NCBI GenBank assembly: GCA_003508835.1
Contig: PUFA01000092.1
Coordinates: 7,049,501 to 7,113,500 of the forward strand
Source: Eonycteris spelaea
Taxonomy: Eukaryota > Chordata > Mammalia > Chiroptera > Pteropodidae
Direction: 5' to 3'
DNA: 64,000 nucleotides
The notes beneath the pieces were generated by a model, which was not told where the DNA came from, did no database searches, and worked only from the letters and a program-made list of their open reading frames with translations. A program made the position numbers and the translations under genes. This document shows, one piece after another, positions 46,501 through 57,707 of this stretch (its first letter is position 1; every line of letters begins with the position of its first letter).

Positions 46501-47807
46501 TTCTTACCTAACCATAATAGGCTGCTCTATATAAAGCACGTTCATCAAATATAATATGCCGATACATGCAATTAGTATTATAAGAATGTAGAAATAACCT
46601 AATATAATTGAAAGACAGATTGGAGTATCCGAAGAGCAGAGACGAGCAATTATTTATCTCAGAACTAGCGTGGATGTGTGTGAGTGTGTGAACCGGCGGA
46701 TGCGTAGGGAGGACTGGGACGATGCAGCTCTTGTTCTCTGAAACTAGTCCACCTCTCCTCCCCACCATTATGTCACCCCTGAACTTCCGGTTTACTGGGG
46801 TTTAGCTAACAACACAACGTTTTTCTAAGAGCTGCCCATTAAGAACTTTATCTCTTCTCAGCTAGATAAACAATCCAAGGACTTCACAAGAATAATCCTT
46901 GGAGCACTGAGGCTTCTGTTGGATAAAGAGAAGCCCCTTTCTATTTTGTGGAACCTCCCTGCTTGCACTCCCATTGATTGACAGGAGTCGCGACTTTGCA
47001 ATTTTTGTTTTACTTAGAATTTAAACTAGTGCTACTGACCCAGATACCAGATCACAAACAATATAAATCTCAGGGCATAGGAGAAAAGAGTGTACTAGCA
47101 TACAGTGGTGAGATCTGGGAGGACGTGTCAATTTTTTTCCTCTCAAAACTACTTTAAATGGATCGGTTGTTAGAACAATCTGCAGCTAACAACTTAGGAG
47201 ATACAACTTGTTAAATTTTCCAAAATTTTTCTTTGCCATAGCTACCAAAGTGGCTTATTTTTGTTTTAAAAATCAGAATGGCTTTGGTGCTAAGATTCTA
47301 CTGCCAAACAAAAGTAGCACTTTATCAAGCAATTGCCTAAAAATAAAAGTGTGTTATTTTTAAGAAAACCAAATATAATGTTCTGCCACTGCACTTGGGA
47401 CATTTACTTTAAAAGGCTTTCTTTGTGGTCTTTGTAAGCGACACTATTGTGTTCACCAAATGGGCAGCTGTGCCCCTTCGTGTAGACTGGTACATGACTG
47501 ATGTGGCTCCATAAATGGATATCCTGGGAAGTCATCGACCCACATATAACAGCATGTCTCTCCTGCACACACTCCCAAATTAAAGCTTGGGTTTTTGTGA
47601 AAACTAGTGTATCATAATGCTGCACGGACTACCTTTTTATAACTGGTAACTAAATGTGTCAATTTTTAGGCTAGATTAAACAAAATACTCTTTGTGGCTT
47701 TACCGTTTTGAAGTATTTGCAAATTTTCTCTTTTGCTAGTATCATCTGTAACTTTTGAATAGAGCTGCACACTGTGAATCCACCAAATTTATGATATATC
47801 AGTGGTT
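43521..47807. other. Intergenic between convergent genes, few recognised features
   Basis: Mostly AT-rich sequence. Near 44,669-44,717 a 'gggggacacaaacattcagt' passage resembles the end of the LTR-like family seen at 5535. A small CpG cluster is listed separately at 46,620-46,810. The open frames here show no domains. Confidence 0.4.
46620..46810. promoter_or_regulatory. Small CpG cluster, possible regulatory element
   Basis: Several CpGs lie in 190 bp ('aaccggcggatgcgtaggg' at 46,690 and 'cttccggtttactgggg' at 46,784) within a CpG-poor region. It is too small for a classical island and has no clear splice donor next to it. Confidence 0.25.
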
Positions 47808-48000
47808 TCCCTTAGCCTAGCGGTTTCCAAGTTTGCCTGCCCATTGGAATGGCCTACGGGATTATTTTAGAAAACTTGTTTCCAGGGCCTCACCAAGATC
47901 TTCCCTGGAATCCCTAAGAGTGAGGCACAGAAATCCATGTTTGATAAAACTCTCCAAGTAACTGTGATGATCACCCAGGTTTGGATGAACGTAACCTACC
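47808..48000 (+). mobile_element. hAT-Charlie-type non-autonomous DNA element
   Basis: 'cagggcctcaccaagatctt' preceded by 'ttggaatggcctacggg', and followed by 'gataaaactctccaagtaac', resembles the MER58/MER3-type consensus. Strongly diverged. Confidence 0.5.
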
Positions 48001-48327
48001 TTTCCTAAACTTATTGTTCCTCCACCTCCCACAGCTCTCTCTGTACACAACATTTTTTTTTCCTTTCCAGTTAAATGTTCTTTCAGTTTTACCTGCCTTT
48101 ATATTTTTTCCTGTAAACACCCATTGGGAATGAAAGTGGTGGCAAAACTATCAAATACTTAGATGGTATTCTTTTCAGTATTTATAAAATGGAAATATAT
48201 TTTAGCAATAACATTGTCATATAGTTAATGATGGTAAAGAACAAGTCAAATTTACAAAACTCCTGTACCAACATGATCATTTTATAATCAGTGGCAAAAT
48301 TCAATTTGTCTTATTTCCTGGAAATTA

Positions 48328-48846
48328 GATACTGTAGTCCCCCTTCATCTGAGGGACATATATTCCAGGACCCCTAGTAGATGCCTAAAACCCTATATAG
48401 TACTAAACCCTATATATGCTATGGTTTTTCCTATACATACATACCTCTGATAAAATTTAACTTATAAGTTAGACATGGTAAGAGATGAACAACTAATAAT
48501 AAAATATAACAATTTTAACAATATACCATAATAAAAGTTATGTGAATGTAGCATTGTTAAGTAAAATAAGGGTTACTTGAACACACGCACTGTGATACTG
48601 TAACAGTTGGTCTGACAAGGCAACTACTAAGTGACTAATAGGCAAGTAGTGTGTACAGCATGGACATGATAGACAAAGGGATGATTGACTCATGTCCTGG
48701 GCCAGACAGATTTTCATCATTTACTCGGAACAGCATGCAATTTAAAACTTATGAACTGTTTATTTCTGGAAATTTCCATTGACTATTTGAGACTGTGGTT
48801 GACCATAACAGAAACCCTGGAAAGCAAAACTTTAGATAAGGGAGTA
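48328..48846 (+). mobile_element. Tigger/MER2-like DNA transposon remnant
   Basis: It starts 'gtagtcccccttcatctgag' and ends with a complementary 'gataagggagta'. Inside are 'ggacccctagtagatgccta', 'ttcctatacatacatacctc' and 'aatataccataataaaagtt', all typical of the Tigger-related element with pale GC-rich termini. No transposase frame is present. Confidence 0.7.
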
Positions 48847-48902
48847 TTGCTATACTATATATATTTTTCATTCCTAATCTGCTTTATAATATAGGTTAGA
48901 TC

Positions 48903-49790
48903 AATTCACTATAGTTCAACAAACTTTTATTGTGTTCAATCTTAGGCACACAATATATAGAGTTAAGACCTAGATTTTACCCTTTCTCAAAGAATTCATA
49001 ATATAGTAAGGAAGTCAGCTATATTTTTAAAGAAACAGTGTGAAACAGGTGAATTAAGTATAAGGTGCTGAAGGAACACATTTGAGAAGAATGAACTCTA
49101 ACAGGGTGGGTAAATGATGAAAAAAAGGTTTCATAAAGGAAGTGACACTTGGGTTCAGTTTTGAAGGATGAGTTGGAGTTTGCCAGCCTATGGGAGAGCT
49201 CGGGGAAGTGGAGGGCATCCCTGGAAGGGGAAACAGCTTGTGCGAAGGTATGAAAGTGTGACACTGCAGTGTTGAGGATACAGCAACTATTTGGGGATTG
49301 CTGCTATAAGAGGATGGCTCCTCCTAGTGGTGGGGGATGGCAAGGAATGAGGCTCCCGAATTAGACTTCTGGCATGAATAGACTTCCGGTCTTGAATGCC
49401 ATGCTAGAGAGCTTGGACTTTAACCTATAGATGACCAAGAATTGATGTAGCTTTTTAAGTCAGGGAACTGTGATCAGATGGGAAATTTGAGAAGGAAAGC
49501 TGGCAGCACCATTTAGGCTGGATTGGGGTAGGTTTGTGTGGGGACTAGAGACAAAGAGCCCAGTAAAGAGCTGCTGTACTAAGGAAGCAGTCGTGGGAAT
49601 GGTCGGAGAGACATTCTGAGAGCAGAATGAATGTACAGTATATGTAGGAGAGAAGAGTTGAGGGTGACATGTCACCTAAACTTCTAGCTTGGAAGACTAG
49701 GTATATAGTGAAATCACCAACTAAGAAAGAAAAACCAGGCTTGAGGAAAAAGATGACTTCACTCTTAGACATGTATGTTTAACATTTTTG
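48903..49790 (+). mobile_element. L2 LINE, 3' part
   Basis: 'gttcaacaaacttttattgt' leads into 'ggaagtgacacttgggttca', 'gaaacagcttgtgcgaagg', 'ggactttaacctatagatg' and 'gggaactgtgatcagatgg', which follow the L2 3' consensus in order. Open frames here are shadows. Confidence 0.75.
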
Positions 49791-51254
49791 TAGAGTGTTC
49801 ATCAGTAAGGTTAATAACACTCATACATAAGGAAAGCAATGACAAGAAAGTTAAACAGGCATTATGTGATTTTTATAGTGAACTAAAATCCATTAGTTAA
49901 CACATAACGAACCAGTAAGTCATATATTTTGTTCTGAACCCAATCAAATAGCAACTATATTTTGTCAATCTGTTCTAAACTAAGTGCTCCTTTTAATTTA
50001 GCTTTGAAGCCATTTTTTTTTTTTCTGAGAGAAGGGAGAGGTTTTCTAAAAATCTGGCCCAAATTTACATCCGATGTATTATGTACATGGTTACAACTCC
50101 ATTTTCTGTTTTCAAGAGAGCTCCTAATTCCACTTGATCCCAAACAGTAAATGATTTAAAAATATACTGTCAATTTTCTTGGGACACATTTAAAAAGGCT
50201 TTTCAGGCTGTAAGATTTAATTTTCTGTTTAGGTTTTATAAAAGTAGTTGACTTACCCCAAAACGTTCCTACTCTGAGATGAACCACAGGACGTTTGGGT
50301 ATGTGGAAATGAATCTAGTATTAAAGGTTGGGTTAGCAGCAGAGAACACGATTGCTAAGAGATGACTGTCCCCCACTCCTCTTGTTGAAGGACTCTGCTC
50401 AGTTCTGCCCATTTGTAGGTCTGCTGTCTGCAGGCCTGGTTCTGTTCCAGGCTATGGTCTCTTGTAGCCACAGGCTTTCGTTCAAAATTATCTCCCTACT
50501 GCAGTCCTGCACACATTATATCCATTCTGAATATTTTTAACTTCCATCTTGGTAAAATCATCACTAAGAAAAACTTATAGTTTTTTTTCTTTTTTTAAAA
50601 CACATTTAGTCTCAAGGTGGCCTTTTTTTGTATGTCACCAGTTGCAGGGCTTCTGTTCAGTTGGACTTTAGGTGACTCCCAAAGATATAGCTGCCTGCAG
50701 TTTAGTTATAATTTTGAAGTAGTCATGAGAGAAGGCGAGCACAGCATTTACCTATTCTGCCCACCATCTTCACTAGACAATTTTTTTCTCTCGTTTTTAT
50801 TTTTTTAAAGCTATTATCTAAGTACATTTGTTAAACTTCTTGATTTCCAAGTAGAGAAACTTTACTTTTTTACTATTGGCCGAAAGCATTTATCACATCA
50901 GCAACTTTCATTTATATTCATAAAAAATATCATTAGATGTGGAAACTGTGTCTAAGAAGGAATCTCTAGGAAATTGAGTTTAACTCTGTGGTAGATATGG
51001 TTTGTACCTGGTCCAGACACCCTTTCCTAGCTGAAGATGCACTAATTCTCCAGCTTTATGTTGGATTGTGAGTTGTATTTATATGTGTAACTTTACATTT
51101 AACAGAATTTTAAACACATTTAGTACTTAAGGAATATTTCTTAATATTAATATTAATATTGACTATTTTTATACTTGCCTTTCCATCCTGTAATGTCTTT
51201 ACAATTGCAGGTAAATGACATAATCTATAGCAAAGATAACCATAATAATTTTTT
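49791..51254. other. No recognised feature
   Basis: AT-rich intergenic sequence with T-runs near 50,012 and 50,581. No gene or named repeat recognised. Confidence 0.4.
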
Positions 51255-51410
51255 AAAAATAACAAACAATATTTATCAAGCACTACTTTGTGCCAAGGGT
51301 TTTACATGCATGGTCTCATTAAATAGTAAGTACATAGGTAGAAATTTTCTTCATTCCACAGACAAGAAAACAAAAGTTCAGAGACATTAAGAACTGGCCT
51401 AAGTTAGCAG
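51255..51410 (+). mobile_element. MIR SINE
   Basis: 'atttatcaagcactactttg' to 'tgccaagggttttacatgca', then 'cacagacaagaaaacaaaag', fits the MIR core. Confidence 0.75.
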
Positions 51411-51662
51411 TGGATATAGTTGAGCAGGGGTTCCCTTTTATGCAGTAGGATGCAGGCTCATAGTCCTGCACAAGCCTCGGCATCACTTAAAACGTAATGT
51501 GGGGTAGCAGAGGTTGGCATTTAGAAAGATATTCAACAAAAAATAGTGGTGGTGGTGGGGTTATTATATTCACACACACACACATGCACACACAGAACAA
51601 TGCAATCTATTAATCAGTAAAGTTTTTCACTTTCAAAGAACACAAGAACAATTTTTTTTTTT
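51411..51662. repeat. CA-rich microsatellite and flank
   Basis: A run of CA units at about 51,572-51,595 and a T-run at 51,651-51,664. Otherwise no recognised feature. Confidence 0.6.
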
Positions 51663-51671
51663 TTAGCTCTA

Positions 51672-52172
51672 AAGAAATAGTTCTCAAAGTGTGGTCTGTG
51701 GACTCCTGAGGATCCCAGAGGCCTTTCAAGGGGTGTGTGAGGTCAAAATTATTTATATGACAATATTGTGAGGTAACGACTCTTTTCGTATTACTAAGAC
51801 ACTCATTTTCTCACAAGCTTTCTCACAGTGGAATTTTCCAGTGACTGCATGACATGGGATATTGGAACAGATTGAATGCAGAAGCAGATGTAAGAATGTG
51901 GCTGTCTTAATGTTCAGTCTAATATTAAAGAGATCTGCAAAGATGGCAAAACTCTTCTAAATTATTTTTTAGAAATTGTAATTTTTCATAAAGATGTTTT
52001 ATTTGTTCCTATATGAGGTCTTAATATTTTTAAATGAATTAAACAAATATTTTTAATTTCTAACATAGTAAATATTGATAGAACCCATATAAACAAAGCT
52101 TTTGGAGATACTCAGTACATTTTAAATTTTAGTCCTGAGACCAAAGAATTTGAAAACCTTTGTTCTGTAAAT
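51672..52172 (+). mobile_element. hAT-type DNA transposon remnant
   Basis: It begins 'tagttctcaaagtgtggtct', passes 'ggcctttcaaggggtgtgtg' and 'gtggaattttccagtgactg', and ends 'cctgagaccaaagaatttga' plus a degenerate inverted terminus. The layout matches a known non-autonomous hAT element whose name I do not recall. Confidence 0.65.
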
Positions 52173-53049
52173 CAGTTATGGAATACTATTATAGATTCAA
52201 TTATTGAATATCTTCATCTTTCAGAACTTTTTGAACATGCATGTCAAAAGTGGAAGTGAACTCAGATGAGTTAGCACTGCAGCTCTGAGAGTTTAGCTAA
52301 GGTTAATTAGCATATCATAAAATCACAAGACATTGTTCCCTCACACTTTTCCACTCACGGAGATACAAATAATGTACCTAGTAGTGAAACCTGTCAGCAA
52401 GGCTACAGGGAACTAATATTTCCTTACTGCCCCAAAGAATGAAAAACAAATTACCACAGAACCTGTTGCCTCAAAAATATAGACGTGTGACTTTTCAACT
52501 AAAATACCACTCATTTTGATTTTCAACAACTACTTGCACACAAGAAACACTTTAATCACTGTTGCAAGATCATGCCCTTTTTCCACTAACAAAAATTTTC
52601 AGATATATTGTTAAAGGTGTCTATTTAAGAGGCAGAAAGGGCTTTGCACTATTTATCTTCTGTGAGTCAAGTTCTTATTTCTTTCTTCATATTTGCTTTT
52701 TTCCTCCTCTTCTGAATCCCATGACTCCTCCCAAAAAGTCTTTGGGTCTTTATTTATTTATTTTTTTTGAAGTACAACAAATAACACACAAAATAGAGAA
52801 TAAAGCGGACACTTTGATACTGAGAGAACCACTTATAATAATACACCATATATATAAAGTGATTAAAATCTTCAACTTAAGATGGGTTTTTAATTGGTGT
52901 CAGTTCTATTACAATGAGCTGTCAGTGGGCCATTCAAATTCTAATAATATGTGACAATAAAAAAAACTATATAAGAATTATTCTACAATAATCAGAAATA
53001 TGATAATAGGCCAGCAGTATCCAGTTAAGTGAAGAAACTTCTAAGAACT
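52173..53049. other. No recognised feature
   Basis: AT-rich sequence. The 130-residue frame at 52,562-52,954 is phenylalanine-rich with no domain and no splice or promoter context, so I do not call it a gene. Confidence 0.4.
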
Positions 53050-53540
53050 AATGTACCGTGTTCATCCTTCAGACACCTACTTACCTGGCACCTACTGAGG
53101 TACTAGCTGCTGAGAATATGAACAGGAGATGTTTCCTGCTTTGAGGCTCACAACTGGCCAGAGACGATAACACCTTTATAGCTGATTATAACGCAATATG
53201 TTAAGTGCCATAAAGGCTTTTGAAAATTGTGCTCTGAGAAGAATAGGGTGGGAAGTGATGGTGGACAAGTGGGATTTAGCTGGACTGGTGGGGTTAGGAG
53301 GTAGTTTCAGGTACAGTTCCCATGTTGGCCAGCAAAGGGCTTGTTGTCCCCTTGCAAAAGTAGTGGCATGGTCACAAACAAAGAACGGTATGCATGTACA
53401 TATGTGTACGTGCGTACGGAAGGTGGAGCTGAGGCAGAGGTGAGGCTGGAAAGGCACAGTCACCATGTGGAGGAACATCACAGACAAATTGGACCTGAGT
53501 TGCAAATTACCCAGAGAGATTAATTTCCTGAGTACCCAGA
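53050..53540 (+). mobile_element. L2 LINE fragment
   Basis: 'actgaggtactagctgctga' followed by 'cgcaatatgttaagtgccat' and 'gattatagctgg'-like spacing fits the L2 3' region. Opposed frames of 126 and 81 residues here are shadows. Confidence 0.45.
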
Positions 53541-54324
53541 GGACCTCATCCAGCATCTCATCTATAAGACAATTCCCCTACGAGGATACCAAGACTCTCA
53601 CCCCAAGCAAGGGCCAATGTCTGATTTAAAAATAATGCTCTTGTAGCTTTGCCTATTAAGAATTTATACTACCATAGTCCATTCAATAAATGCTTTTCGA
53701 AAAAAGTCAGTATCAAACTTAAAATTATTTACAATCTAACCTTTTTTTAAATTACGGTATGCCCACAAAGTATTATATGATCAAATGTAATCTATAAAAA
53801 CCATATTATGTAATCACATACTAATTTTTGAAAGTCATTTCTCAGGATACAAAACTAGGCAACTAAGAGCAAGACAATTTTAGAAATAAGTGTAGTCTAT
53901 TTGATTAATATTTCTATTTGAGATGGACTACTTTTTGGGATGTTGTAACAACTTACTTGTAAGCATAAGGTCATCCAGTTTTATTAAAACAGGCTAATCT
54001 ATATTTTGTGCCTGAGTGACCTACATGCAAGTGTGCGAGTAAATTATAATCTAAAATCATGTTATTCTACAACTTTTATGGAGAATTCTCGTAAAGCTAT
54101 CATAAGAATTAAACTGCATATTCTAAAAGAAAGAAAGTTCATTCCTTTTTTTTTTTGAATATGGAACTTCAGTTTATTTGGTAGCAGCCAGAGTCCCAAG
54201 TTTAATGATTGCTGGTTAAAATTGTTTAATTGAATATTAAAATTTTCAATATTTTTGTGTGTCATGTGTGTCATTGGAAACAGACTTTTTCCTCTAAAAA
54301 AAAAAAAAAGAGAGAAAGATTATA
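53541..54324. other. Intergenic, just beyond the SNAP91 3' end
   Basis: No gene or named repeat recognised. An A-run at 54,296-54,309 becomes a T-rich tract on the minus strand immediately downstream of the SNAP91 poly(A) signal, as expected for a cleavage-site downstream element. Confidence 0.4.
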
Positions 54325-55741
54325 TTTGCATTTTCTTTGTTCAAGGTGTTTATTGCATCTCAGAGGGCGTACATGCACTGGGTTTTTAAACTGAAATACA
54401 AAGAAAGCCATTTTGAAATTGATTTTAGGTAATTTTTCCCCCATTACAGTGTATGTTATCCCCACAGTAAATTCAGATACAACCACTTTTAAATGGTACC
54501 ATACATCTATTAAATAATTTGAAAAATAGGCAAACACCTTTCCAACCCAATATGCTTTTAACGAAGAGCTGCCAAGCCACGAGCAACACTGATCAACAGT
54601 GACTTCATTTATGCATCAAAATCTTAAGCCAAGCCATCAGCACAGACAGAATGACAACAAATTAAAAATTAAAGAATACAGTATGTACAGTAAAGGATAC
54701 AATTGTCTGAATCAGTTTAAATTCTAATCACAATGGTACAACAAAACCTACTTTTGAGTTCAGCTGAGGGATGGAAGAACACTAGTCTACAGAACACACG
54801 AAATACTAACTTAACAAGGTGTACGTAAAATCCACAATAAAATAAAAATATTTGCAGTAATCTTTAAATTACAGATATATCTTGGGGTGCCTTCATAATA
54901 TCACTTGAATAGCACATTTGTAATTGCATTTGCATGGACATGATAGAAATGAACCCTTTATTTTTCAGTGCATTTAATCAAGAATGAATAAATAGGTCAA
55001 TTTAGATGCAAAACTTGTCAAATATAATTAAAATATATATTTTAATATAGCAGTGATTAAATATGGAACTCTTTCCATATTATTATTTTTTTCATTCTTG
55101 ATAAGGTAGCTTCAAGGAGAAATATTTATTATGGACGTTAACCTTTATATTTTTTCAAAATAAAATTTCTTAACATATACAGTGCCACAAAAATAAACAT
55201 TTCTCACAACAGTTGAAGTTCCTGTGATTGGAAAAATGTACTCCACACTGAAAAAAGTTTTGTATATTTAAGTGTTTTCCTTACTATTTGATAGTATCAC
55301 ACTATGTTTGTAACAGAGATACAGAAGAAAAGAGAATTTACGGGGAGAGTTTAGGCTTGTCCAAAAGTCATATATACATTGAAACCTTCAAAAACACAGA
55401 CACGTCTTTCCAAATGGCTCACCACACAACAGCTGCACCACCCACCCACGGGTGAGGCCCAGGAAAGCACGAAAGGCCTCGGAAACACCCATTCATTGTT
55501 TACATCGTACAACACACAAGTAACCAAATACACTACAATTTTGAGAGTAGGGATAACAGCTAAGGTAGTACACATTCCTAATGTTCACTTTCACAGCTGT
55601 GCTACACATTTTGGAAGAGAAGTTATGAGTAAGCATTGGGTTTGGTACTGGTGGCTCACTTTGTAACTCTGAGCATCAATCTTATTTGAAGTCTCCAAAC
55701 TCATATATATTTTTTTCCTATTCAAGTCACAAAAATTGCAG
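54325..55741 (-). other. SNAP91: SNAP91 terminal non-coding exon (3' UTR)
   Basis: On the minus strand, a pyrimidine-rich acceptor 'ttatctttacag' ends at 55,742. The exon begins 'CTGCAATTTTTGTGACTTG', which continues the upstream UTR end 'ACAATTTAAG' in the way I recall for the human transcript. The exon runs to an AATAAA at 54,349-54,354, giving about 1.4 kb. Alternative AATAAA hexamers on the minus strand inside it (for example near 55,125) could give shorter forms. It is untranslated. Confidence 0.65.
54349..54354 (-). terminator. SNAP91: Candidate SNAP91 poly(A) signal
   Basis: TTTATT on the plus strand reads AATAAA on the minus strand. It is followed on the minus strand by a T-rich tract, a typical cleavage context. 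Confidence 0.5.
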
Positions 55742-57604
55742 CTGTAAAGATAAAATGCACTGAATTAAAAAACAGTATTACACACTCCTCAAATGTTTTA
55801 CCTCCCTTGCAATTTTACTTCATAGTATGAAAAATCCTTACACAAAAGGTTTCTATATTACCAAATTCACATTTATATACTTTTCATAATTATTTAAAAC
55901 AAGCTTGAAATTTCAGTCAGGAAAAAATTTTAAATACCTTTAAAAGTATAATTTTGTTTTAGAAAAAAGTTATATCAGCAAAATTTTGAAATTTGGATAC
56001 TTAAAAATCTCAGTTTCAGTTAAAGATTCAGTTTCAATTAAGCACAGCTAACCTTTATAAAAGGGCAGTGAAAAAAAAAAAAAGGAAATGCCAGTGACTA
56101 TTATTATTATTATCACCATCATCATTATCATTACCTTATTTTATTTTTATTGTTTTAGTTACGGTGTTTAATGAGTCACCAAACAGCTGGACAATGACAG
56201 AATGGAAGAGAAGGGAGATATTCCTGATTCAATGGCCTCACTTACTCTACTACCCACTTATCTCCTTGACTAATCCAACCTTCGACAGTCATCTCTGCCA
56301 AGACACCTTTCCTGGGGTCTTAAGGCTAAGCCCTATGGGTAACCCTTCTTCACAAAATTGTGTGTGTCTCCTTCTCAAGTGTGAATCTTTGAGACAGACA
56401 GGGACTGTCTCTGGATCTGTTTTGGGTACTCAGCGTTCCTGGCATATGATGAGTATTTTTACTGAATAAGTGGCAGATAAAGGGCTACTCTATGCAGTGT
56501 CCTTGGTCACTCCTCACACTTAAATTGCTAAAATAAATGCTCATTGTCTTACTTATGCCTATCTTGGTGCAATCCAACCCAAAGTGGAATATAAAAGTTA
56601 AGCACAAGGAGCAATTACTTGGCTGAGATGTCTGTCTTAAAATGACAAATTGTTTAATCTTGTACAAGAAAAAAAATCATAAAGCAGGAATTCAAAAAAA
56701 ATCTTAGTATGCATGAGAGAAATTTAAAAAACAAACAGCTATAGATGTATAATAAAAATAACACTGGACAGCGCCCAAAACTTCGACACTCTTACTGCTC
56801 TTCCTGTGATCTTGGGCTAATTGCTCAACGCCAAGGATCAGTCCCTTTAGCTGTGAAAGGAAGACTAAGTATCTGGCTAGTTTATCTCACAGGATCTGAT
56901 CTCTTACAGAGATGATCAGAGAAGTTTATGACTGAGAAGTGGCTAGAAAAAGCACTGTGTAGGTGAAAAGCAGCATTATTACTGTTCATCCACATTCAGC
57001 AAGTATTTGTTGAGAACCTACCCACTGTGTTAGGTGCTGGGTTAACAGTAAACCTTTTCCTTTATCAGTTTCCTTTCATAAGTTCACTGTTAATCATTTC
57101 ATAAATTATATTAGAATTTAAACACAGAATGTTAAAATTTAAAGTTCTGCTTAAATGCACAAAAGCGAAGGGTAATAATCTAACCTTTATTTGATGAGGT
57201 CAAAAAAGGATAAAAAAATAAAAATACAATATATAGCCTAATATATTCTTAGATACTTTCAAATACAATATTTAAATGTTACTTTTCTATAAATTCCAGT
57301 CATTGTGTAAAGTGGCAATTTTCTAATTTACCAAGTAGCCTGGGCAACTTTTGGCTTCATCAGTATAACCTCTGTACTTTCTAGGGTAAGGATAATTTGG
57401 AGGTTTCTCTACCTTTTTGTTTCATTGATAATTCATTGACAGCTTTTAATATGGATTCGAAAAGTATAAATACTCAAATTATTATCATTATTGTTGTTAT
57501 TTACATGTATTCAAAACACAAAAGTACAAATATCATACCTGAAATAGCTAAGCATTGCAATGGTCATTATTACAAGCCCACAGGAAAAGCTCAATATTAG
57601 ATAC
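55742..57604 (-). other. SNAP91: SNAP91 intron within the 3' UTR
   Basis: On the minus strand the donor is 'TTTAAG|gtatct' at 57,605/57,604 and the acceptor 'tttacag|CTGC' at 55,742/55,741. The intron is 1,863 bp. It holds an A-run at 56,069-56,083, an ATT-rich run near 56,098, and an L2/MIR-like antisense piece at about 56,230-56,470 ('gacagggactgtctctgga'). Confidence 0.6.
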
Positions 57605-57707
57605 CTTAAATTGTTTACAAGAAATCCTTGATGTTAAGATCCGCTAATGGGTCCTTTGCTGGAGGTTTCTTGGGACTCTGAGTGGCAGGTGTAGGGCTTG
57701 GAGAAAG
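57605..57707 (-). CDS. SNAP91: SNAP91 (AP180) last coding exon
   Basis: Minus-strand exon starting at 57,707 after an acceptor 'ctattag'. It encodes the last 30 residues, beginning LSPSPTPATQSPKKPP and ending in the characteristic 'DPLADLNIKDFL', with stop TAA at 57,615-57,617. Ten more untranslated bases precede a splice donor at 57,604. AP180 is the neuronal clathrin-assembly adaptor that acts in synaptic vesicle endocytosis; this exon gives its extreme C-terminus. The exon is in phase 0. Confidence 0.95.

Noticed and set aside
49323..49336. CTCF-like string on the minus strand (CCACTAGGAGG)
   Set aside because: Two core mismatches and located inside an L2; weaker than the promoter-side sites.
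52562..52954. 130-residue plus-strand open frame
   Set aside because: Phe/Ile-rich from T-rich DNA, no domain or gene structure.
53176..53556. 126-residue minus-strand open frame
   Set aside because: It overlaps L2-like sequence and opposes other frames; no domain.
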